A stretch of 56,912 bases of DNA from an uncultured Alphaproteobacteria bacterium (GTDB lineage: Bacteria; Pseudomonadota; Alphaproteobacteria; HIMB59; GCA-002718135): NCBI GenBank assembly GCA_902615625.1, contig CACMPM010000009.1:1-56912 (forward strand). Direction: 5' to 3'. Shown one piece after another: positions 51,390 to 56,912 of the stretch; positions within the stretch are counted from its first letter, which is position 1, and every line of letters starts with the position of its first letter. Position numbers and translations under genes: made by a program. A model generated the notes under the pieces. It ran no database searches and had not been told where the DNA came from. It worked only from the letters and a program-made list of their open reading frames with translations.

Positions 51390-52937
51390 ATGAAGAGTCT
51401 TTTTAGATCATTCTTTACTGTCAGCTTTTATACATTTTTAAGTCGAGTATTTGGTTTTATTCGTGACATATTAATAGCAAGATATCTTGGATCGACAGTA
51501 ATTGCTGATGCCTTCTTCGTAGCATTTCGTATTCCTAATTTCTTTCGCCGTGTCCTAGCAGAAGGAGCATACAGTGCTGCATTAATCCCTGTTTTCTCAG
51601 GTGTTGTTCTCAATCCAAAAGATGAACGCGAGGCTTCTGATTTTGTTGAAAACACAACCTCCATGTTACTATTTGCTACGGTCGTTTTAACGATCCTTTT
51701 TTTCTTTGGAATGCCTTATATCATCCAAGTTTTAGCACCTGGTTTTACTGATAATAAAGAGGCCTATGAACTTGCCGTGCATTTTGGAAAAATAATTTTC
51801 CCCTATATTATTTTTATTTCCTTAGCTGCTCACTTTGCCTCAATTAATAATGTTCATGAACGTTTTGCGGCTGGTGCATTTGCTCCTGCTATTTTGAATA
51901 TTAGTTTTATTCTGTCGTTATTCTTTTTAACACCTTTTGTAACTACTGCAGGTCACGCATTATCGTATGGTGTATTGATTGGTGGCATATTACAATTTCT
52001 ATATTTATACAGAGCAGTTTTAAATTTTTACCGACCACGTATTTGCATTCCCGTTTTAAATGAGAAGTTAAAAAAGTTTTTCAAATTATTTTTACCCGGT
52101 GTTGTTGGTTCAGGAGTCATTCAATTAAATATTGTCATTGGGACAATCATCGCTTCGTTCTTACCTATTGGTGCTATTAGTCATATTTATTATGCGGATC
52201 GTCTTAACCAACTACCACTTGCGATCTTTGGAATCGCTCTTGGTATTGTCCTCTTACCAAGTTTATCAAAAGCTATTAAACAATCAGATCAAGAAACAAC
52301 AAATAATATTCAAAATCGATCTATTGAATTTTCGTTATTAATTTCTTTACCATCAGCCATAGGATTATTTATTTTAGCAGAACCCATTATCCAAATTTTA
52401 TTTGAACGGGGTGCCTTTGTAGCAGAAGATACTTTTTATACTGCTAAAGTTCTCAGTTACTTTGCCTTAGGTCTCCCTGCTTACATTATAATTAAAGTTT
52501 TAGTTTCCTGTTTTTTTGCAAGAGAAGATACTAAAACACCTCTTTATATTTCTATTGTGAGTGTGATTACTAATGTTGTGTTATCGCTTCTTTTAATTGG
52601 AACAATGAGAGAAATGGGCATTGCACTTGCAACAGCAATTAGTGCATGGGTAAATGCATTATTATTGTACCTCTTTTTAGCTATTAGGAATCATATACAT
52701 TTTGATGACCTATTAGTTAGGAATTTCATCAAAATTTTACTAAGTTCATTTCTATTATTTGTAGGAATATACGTATTTAATGGACTGTTCTTTACAAATA
52801 TTAGTGGTAATTCAGTGATATTAAACTCGGCACTTTTACTTCTGATGATCTTTTTAGCTATAATTATTTATTTTGGATTAGTAATTATGTTAAAAGTCCT
52901 ATCGGTAAATCAGTTAAAAGAATATTTAAAAAGATAA
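51390..52937 (+). CDS. murJ: lipid II flippase MurJ
   Basis: A 515-residue MOP-superfamily protein with about 14 transmembrane helices, carrying lipid II across the inner membrane for peptidoglycan synthesis. The N-terminal [14 protein letters not shown] (22-35), [22 protein letters not shown] and a later [11 protein letters not shown] motif identify MurJ. Preceded by 54 bases without a clear promoter and followed by trpS after one base. Confidence 0.93.
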   Translation: MKSLFRSFFTVSFYTFLSRVFGFIRDILIARYLGSTVIADAFFVAFRIPNFFRRVLAEGAYSAALIPVFSGVVLNPKDEREASDFVENTTSMLLFATVVLTILFFFGMPYIIQVLAPGFTDNKEAYELAVHFGKIIFPYIIFISLAAHFASINNVHERFAAGAFAPAILNISFILSLFFLTPFVTTAGHALSYGVLIGGILQFLYLYRAVLNFYRPRICIPVLNEKLKKFFKLFLPGVVGSGVIQLNIVIGTIIASFLPIGAISHIYYADRLNQLPLAIFGIALGIVLLPSLSKAIKQSDQETTNNIQNRSIEFSLLISLPSAIGLFILAEPIIQILFERGAFVAEDTFYTAKVLSYFALGLPAYIIIKVLVSCFFAREDTKTPLYISIVSVITNVVLSLLLIGTMREMGIALATAISAWVNALLLYLFLAIRNHIHFDDLLVRNFIKILLSSFLLFVGIYVFNGLFFTNISGNSVILNSALLLLMIFLAIIIYFGLVIMLKVLSVNQLKEYLKR

Positions 52938-52938
52938 T

Positions 52939-53946
52939 ATGGAAAAACCAACAAAAAGAATACTATCCGGTGTCCAACCATCCGGTGATCTTCATTTAGG
53001 AAATTATCTTGGTGCCATAAAAAACTTTGTTACTCTTCAAAAAGAATACGAATGTTTTTTTTGTGTTGTTGATTTGCATGCGATTACTGTTTGGCAAGAT
53101 CCAAAAGTTTTAGCAAATAAAACACGAGAAGTAACCGCTGCCTTTATTGCTTCTGGGATTGATCCAAATCAAAATAATATTTTTGTTCAATCACAAGTTC
53201 CTCAACATACACAACTTGGATGGTTATTCAATTGTGTTGCGAGAATGGGATGGTTAAATCGTATGACGCAATTTAAAGATAAGGCTGGAAAGAATAGTGA
53301 AAATGTTTCTGTTGGTTTATTTTCTTATCCAACATTGATGGCAGCAGATATATTAATTTATTTAGCCACGCATGTTCCTGTAGGTGATGATCAAAAACAA
53401 CATTTGGAATTAACTAGAGATATAGCACAAAAATTTAATAATGATTTTAAGACAGATTTTTTTCCTATTCCCGAACCATTAATTTTAGGCGAGGCTACAA
53501 GAGTTATGAGTCTCCGCGATGGGTCAAAAAAAATGAGTAAATCAGATCCTTCTGATTATTCGAGAATAATGTTAACTGATACAGCAGAAAATATTACGCA
53601 AAAGATTAAAAAAGCAAAAACAGATCCTGAACCATTACCACAAGATAAAACTGGTTTAGAAAAGAGACCAGAAGCTGAAAACTTAATCTCTATATTTGCC
53701 TCTTTACAAGACACATCTATTGAAAGTGTTATTAAGGATTATGCAGGGAAAGAATACTCCACCTTTAAAAAAGATTTAGCAGATTTATCTGTATCTAAAT
53801 TAGAGCCTATTACAAGTGAGATGAATAAACTTATGAGTGATGTTTCTTACATCGATTCTATTTTAAATCAGGGTAAAGAGAATGCTATAGCAGTAGCAGA
53901 ACCTGTTTTGCAAAAAACTAAAGAAATTATTGGTTTTTTATCCTAA
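52939..53946 (+). CDS. trpS: tryptophanyl-tRNA synthetase
   Basis: A 335-residue class I aminoacyl-tRNA synthetase charging tRNA-Trp. The HIGH-type signature is HLGN (19-22) after SGVQPSG, and the KMSKS loop is intact at 198-202. [16 protein letters not shown] (149-164) is typical of TrpS. Its start lies one base after the murJ stop, so the two genes are likely cotranscribed. Confidence 0.95.
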   Translation: MEKPTKRILSGVQPSGDLHLGNYLGAIKNFVTLQKEYECFFCVVDLHAITVWQDPKVLANKTREVTAAFIASGIDPNQNNIFVQSQVPQHTQLGWLFNCVARMGWLNRMTQFKDKAGKNSENVSVGLFSYPTLMAADILIYLATHVPVGDDQKQHLELTRDIAQKFNNDFKTDFFPIPEPLILGEATRVMSLRDGSKKMSKSDPSDYSRIMLTDTAENITQKIKKAKTDPEPLPQDKTGLEKRPEAENLISIFASLQDTSIESVIKDYAGKEYSTFKKDLADLSVSKLEPITSEMNKLMSDVSYIDSILNQGKENAIAVAEPVLQKTKEIIGFLS

Positions 53947-54019
53947 AAATTCCCCAAATTTTAAATTTTTTTTTAGAAAATTCATACTAAAGACATATTA
54001 ATAACTATATATAGTGCAT

Positions 54020-54583
54020 ATGTTTATACAAACTGAACAAACTCCTAATCCACAAACATTAAAATTTCTACCTGGGAAGGTTGTTATGGATGATGGAACG
54101 GCCTTTTTCCAAAATGTTGGCGAAGCTGCTGACTCACCATTTGCAAAACGATTATTCGACGTAGAGGGAGTTGAAGGAGTTTTTTTTGGAAGTGATTTTA
54201 TTACTATTACAAAAAATCAATCCTTAGATTGGCAAGTTATGAAGCCGCTGATCCTGGGTTCAATAATGGATCATTATAACTCTGGCGATACGACAATTAA
54301 TAATAGTAAAAAGGGTGATGATAAATCTTTAGAGATTGATGAAAACGATACCGATATCGTAAAACAAATTAAAGAATTACTGGATACACGAGTAAGACCT
54401 GCTGTTGCAATGGATGGAGGAGACATTATTTATGACAGTTTTAAGGACGGTGTTGTGTATCTTCACATGCAAGGTGCTTGTTCGGGCTGTCCAAGTTCAA
54501 CTGCTACTTTAAAAATGGGTATTGAAAATATGTTAAAGCACTATGTTCCAGAAGTACAAGAAGTAAGGCCCATTGATGGATAG
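54020..54583 (+). CDS. nfuA: iron-sulfur scaffold/carrier NfuA
   Basis: A 187-residue protein with an N-terminal Nfu_N domain starting MFIQTEQTPNP and a C-terminal NifU-type domain carrying ACSGCPSS with Cys154 and Cys157 that bind a 4Fe-4S cluster. The ATG at 54020 is preferred over GTG at 54014 because the family begins MFIQTE. It delivers clusters to apo-proteins under stress. Its 3' end overlaps the next gene by eight bases. Confidence 0.93.
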   Translation: MFIQTEQTPNPQTLKFLPGKVVMDDGTAFFQNVGEAADSPFAKRLFDVEGVEGVFFGSDFITITKNQSLDWQVMKPLILGSIMDHYNSGDTTINNSKKGDDKSLEIDENDTDIVKQIKELLDTRVRPAVAMDGGDIIYDSFKDGVVYLHMQGACSGCPSSTATLKMGIENMLKHYVPEVQEVRPIDG

Positions 54584-55556
54584 ACTGTATAATTTTTTTT
54601 GCTTTCCTTTATTACTTCTTGGGTTAATTTTTTTAAGTTATGGCTTTGTTGGATTTGTAGAGACTAACACTGTTGATACTAAGAATAATACTCAAACCGC
54701 AAATCAAATAAACAAATTATATTTTGAAAAAGAAATTACACCATCTGAAAATGAAATTACACTTAAAGGCCCTCCTATTACAGAAATAGTGAATGAAAAA
54801 TTAATTGTTAAAATAAGAATTAAGCCTATAAATCCTATCATCACTTCAAAGATTGAGGAGAAAATCAATCCTAGTATTCAGTTAACATTATTAGATAAAG
54901 ATTTTGATTATCTTGATCCAAACAAAAAAGAATTTGTAAAAACGGTTTTACCAATAATTATTAATGAAAATCAAAATATTTTAATGATCAGAAGTTTTGT
55001 TAGTGAACTCAAAGGTAAGTTAGAAACCTATAGAACACTAAACAATAATGAAGTAAGAAAACTTAATGATATTGCTAAAAAGTATAACATTAAATATCAT
55101 AACAAGCACAAATTAGATTTAGTTGACGAAATACTTTCAAACGTTGATGTAATACCAAATTCAATAGCATTAGCCCAAGCGGCGATCGAAAGTGGATGGG
55201 GTAAATCTAGATTTGCAAAAGAATACAATGCACTTTTTGGTGAATATACCTATGATAATTCTAAGGGTGTTATTCCACTTGAAAGAGAAAATGGTGATAC
55301 CCACTTAATCAAAGCATTCAGCTCATATAGTAATAGTGTTGAATCATATTTTAATAATATTAACTCTCATTATGCTTATGAAGATTTTCGTAATATCCGA
55401 AATATCATGAGAAATAGAAATAATTTTTCAAATGTTAACTTACTTGTTAGCAAACTAAGTACTTATGCAGAAGATGAAAATTATATTAAGACAATAACAC
55501 AAGTTATTAAAACTAATAACTTTACTATATTTGATCAAAAAACTATTTCTTATTAA
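54576..55556 (+). CDS. Bax-like glucosaminidase, membrane-anchored
   Basis: A 326-residue protein with an N-terminal transmembrane anchor (about 5-27), an unrecognised linker (30-185) and a C-terminal glucosaminidase domain like E. coli Bax: SIALAQAAIESGWGKSRFA with probable catalytic Glu205, then YNALFGEYTY. It likely cleaves peptidoglycan glycan strands in the periplasm. ATG 54576 is chosen over TTG 54573. Convergent with the deacetylase gene, meeting end to end. Confidence 0.82.
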   Translation: MDRLYNFFCFPLLLLGLIFLSYGFVGFVETNTVDTKNNTQTANQINKLYFEKEITPSENEITLKGPPITEIVNEKLIVKIRIKPINPIITSKIEEKINPSIQLTLLDKDFDYLDPNKKEFVKTVLPIIINENQNILMIRSFVSELKGKLETYRTLNNNEVRKLNDIAKKYNIKYHNKHKLDLVDEILSNVDVIPNSIALAQAAIESGWGKSRFAKEYNALFGEYTYDNSKGVIPLERENGDTHLIKAFSSYSNSVESYFNNINSHYAYEDFRNIRNIMRNRNNFSNVNLLVSKLSTYAEDENYIKTITQVIKTNNFTIFDQKTISY

Positions 55557-56585
55557 TTAAAAATAGAATTGATGCCCAAACCATCTCCAATTTCCATCAC
55601 TATCTTTAACAGTACAATTCATTCTAGACCTTCCAGGTGATAATTCTCTTGCAAGTCTTATTTCAATTCTCTCATTAAATTTATAAATTTCTCTATCCAC
55701 CTTACCTTTGCTATCAAATATAAAACAATCTAGAGATTGAGCCTTTTTTTCATCAAGAAGAGAAAAACCTATGAATGGTGGGTTTTGTTTAATAGTTGGG
55801 TTTTGAGGTATAAAGTCATACACTCCCAATCCTTTTGAGGAAGCGGCAAATTTTACTCTATCTATTTCACCATATCTTTCATTTAATGAAAATCTTGGGA
55901 GATAATACATATTAGAGGTTTCATTAATTATTCCGGAATGCTGTCCAAAAGCAACTTTAAATTTAAATTCTTTTACCAGTTCAATTATTTCATCTGTTGT
56001 CTCACCATAAGGAAAAGCAAACAAAGTTGGTATCTCTCCAAGTTCTTTTAAAAAAATTTTATTAGCTGTCTCTATTTCATTTCTTACTTCTTCAATACTA
56101 ATATCTGGCATGTGAGCATGTGTATGAGAGTGTGCACCAATTACTACGCCTTCTTCTTTAAGTTTTCTTATTTGATCCCAATTAATATATTTTTTACTAT
56201 TTGAAATTGTCCCTGTTGTTACAAATAACGTTACCGGAATATTATTTTTTTTAAATAACGGCCATCCAACTTCTAGAAAAGATTTATCAGCATCATCTAC
56301 ACTTATACCAATAGTTTTTTCTGGAAGATCACCATCATTAATAATTGTATCAATAATAAAATCTAATGATTTTATTGTATATTTTTCTTTAGTTAATTCT
56401 TCAATATGACTATTAAGTTGATCAATAGTAACACTTGTTGAAGGATATTTTGCAACTCCAAATTTATGATACATAAATACAGTAGCTGAATTTTTCACTT
56501 CATTTGCAAAAGTTCCGCTTACTAATAAAAAAGTTAAAGAAATACTTTTTAATAATAGCAATAGAATGTAGTGATGTAATTTCAT
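55557..56585 (-). CDS. polysaccharide deacetylase (NodB homology) protein
   Basis: A 342-residue exported protein with a signal peptide (about 1-27) and a CE4/NodB domain: motif 1 SVDDAD with Asp97-Asp98 (95-100), motif 2 HSHTHAH (152-158) supplying the metal histidines, motif 3 FAFPYGE near 195. It has a C-terminal beta-rich extension (about 250-342) not recognised. Likely removes acetyl groups from a cell-envelope glycan. The ATG abuts the divergent tsaB start with no gap. Confidence 0.85.
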   Translation of the reverse strand: MKLHHYILLLLLKSISLTFLLVSGTFANEVKNSATVFMYHKFGVAKYPSTSVTIDQLNSHIEELTKEKYTIKSLDFIIDTIINDGDLPEKTIGISVDDADKSFLEVGWPLFKKNNIPVTLFVTTGTISNSKKYINWDQIRKLKEEGVVIGAHSHTHAHMPDISIEEVRNEIETANKIFLKELGEIPTLFAFPYGETTDEIIELVKEFKFKVAFGQHSGIINETSNMYYLPRFSLNERYGEIDRVKFAASSKGLGVYDFIPQNPTIKQNPPFIGFSLLDEKKAQSLDCFIFDSKGKVDREIYKFNERIEIRLARELSPGRSRMNCTVKDSDGNWRWFGHQFYF

Positions 56586-56912
56586 ATGTTGTTATTTCTA
56601 GATATTATATCATCCATACCAGAATTTTGTGTAATTGATGACAATAAAATAATATTACAACAGAAAATTACTCAATCTGAAACAGATAAGTTGAGTGATA
56701 ATATCATACAATCATATATAGAAATAGATAAACAATTAAATTTAACTAAAAATCTCAAAAAAATTTCTACAACAATCGGTCCTGGATCTTATACAAGTTT
56801 AAGAGTTGGTTCAGCATTTATATCTGGTCTTATGATTTCTCGTAATATTCCTTATTACCCACTAACTATTGAGGATATCATAAATTATAACACAATAAAA
56901 TATTCCAAAAAA
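56586..56912 (+). CDS. tsaB: tRNA threonylcarbamoyladenosine protein TsaB, N-terminal part
   Basis: 109 codons reach the right edge of the window without a stop. MLLFLDIISS at the start and the hallmark TIGPGSYTSLRVG (about 71-83, family GPGSFTGLRVG) identify TsaB, the partner of TsaD in t6A37 tRNA modification. Its start codon is adjacent to that of the divergent deacetylase, so the two promoters must lie within each other's coding regions. Confidence 0.85.
   Translation, partial: MLLFLDIISSIPEFCVIDDNKIILQQKITQSETDKLSDNIIQSYIEIDKQLNLTKNLKKISTTIGPGSYTSLRVGSAFISGLMISRNIPYYPLTIEDIINYNTIKYSKK

Noticed and set aside
1..56912. tRNA, rRNA, CRISPR arrays, insertion sequences, integrases or phage genes
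   Set aside because: None were found on reading; the only tandem short repeats are the 11-bp-spaced PhoB-type sites.

Overview
This is AT-rich (roughly 30% GC by eye), densely packed bacterial chromosome. Genes often overlap by 1-30 bases, and no rRNA, tRNA, CRISPR array, phage or transposase gene was seen. The gene set points to a free-living, probably marine, streamlined alphaproteobacterium: a FYDLN-acid (TIGR02300) protein beside a zf-CHCC protein, NfuA, MsrPQ, an RpoH-type promoter with a ROSE-like RNA thermometer before hsp20, a PlcP/Agt lipid-remodelling pair, and Fut/Fbp and Ugp-type transporters. A SAR11-like, HIMB59 or AEGEAN-169-type lineage would fit, but the sequence alone cannot settle the clade.

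Left part (1-20 kb), general metabolism: a trpF fragment; a coupled DUF1800/DUF1501 pair leading into a nucleoside-salvage operon (cdd, punA, deoA, an O-methyltransferase); heat-inducible hsp20; a ferric-iron ABC transporter; an M48 protease; adenosine deaminase and adenosine kinase with overlapping 3' ends; a YejA-like peptide-binding protein; cytochrome c; msrPQ; an MFS transporter; and two small zinc-binding proteins.

Middle part (20-35 kb), a phosphonate island: a four-gene leftward transporter operon (ugpC-, ugpA- and ugpE-like, plus a DMT permease) diverges from phnA-phnY (phosphonoacetate hydrolase, phosphonoacetaldehyde dehydrogenase). These are followed by a Ugp-type binding protein, a zinc-site-complete core-MetE methyltransferase, a phosphonoacetaldehyde-reductase-like Fe-ADH and an unassigned SAM methyltransferase. 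Leftward phnW, an AllA-like protein and a GpdQ/CpdA-type phosphodiesterase follow, then a rightward PhnZ-like HD oxygenase coupled to a dual-specificity phosphatase. PhnW, PhnY and PhnA form a complete route from 2-aminoethylphosphonate to acetate plus phosphate. Several neighbours have no assigned step and suggest further phosphonate substrates.

Right part (35-51 kb), phosphate homeostasis: pit with its DUF47 partner; an arsenate-reductase-like protein; ppk, sixA and a frameshifted ppx; an AqpS-like aquaporin; agt and plcP (phospholipid-to-glycolipid replacement); a SET-domain protein; and phoR-pstSCAB-phoU-phoB. Sites with 11-bp periodicity (core GTAAT/GTAAC or variants) lie before pstS, phoB, DUF47-pit, the island's binding-protein gene and between ugpC and phnA. 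They read as a PhoB regulon linking the phosphonate island to phosphate starvation.

Right end (51-57 kb): housekeeping genes murJ, trpS, nfuA, a Bax-like glucosaminidase, a polysaccharide deacetylase and the start of tsaB. No stretch longer than about 200 bases lacks a gene. The larger gaps (6577-6771, 23735-23910, 26592-26727, 37600-37739) hold the regulatory elements and hairpins listed below.
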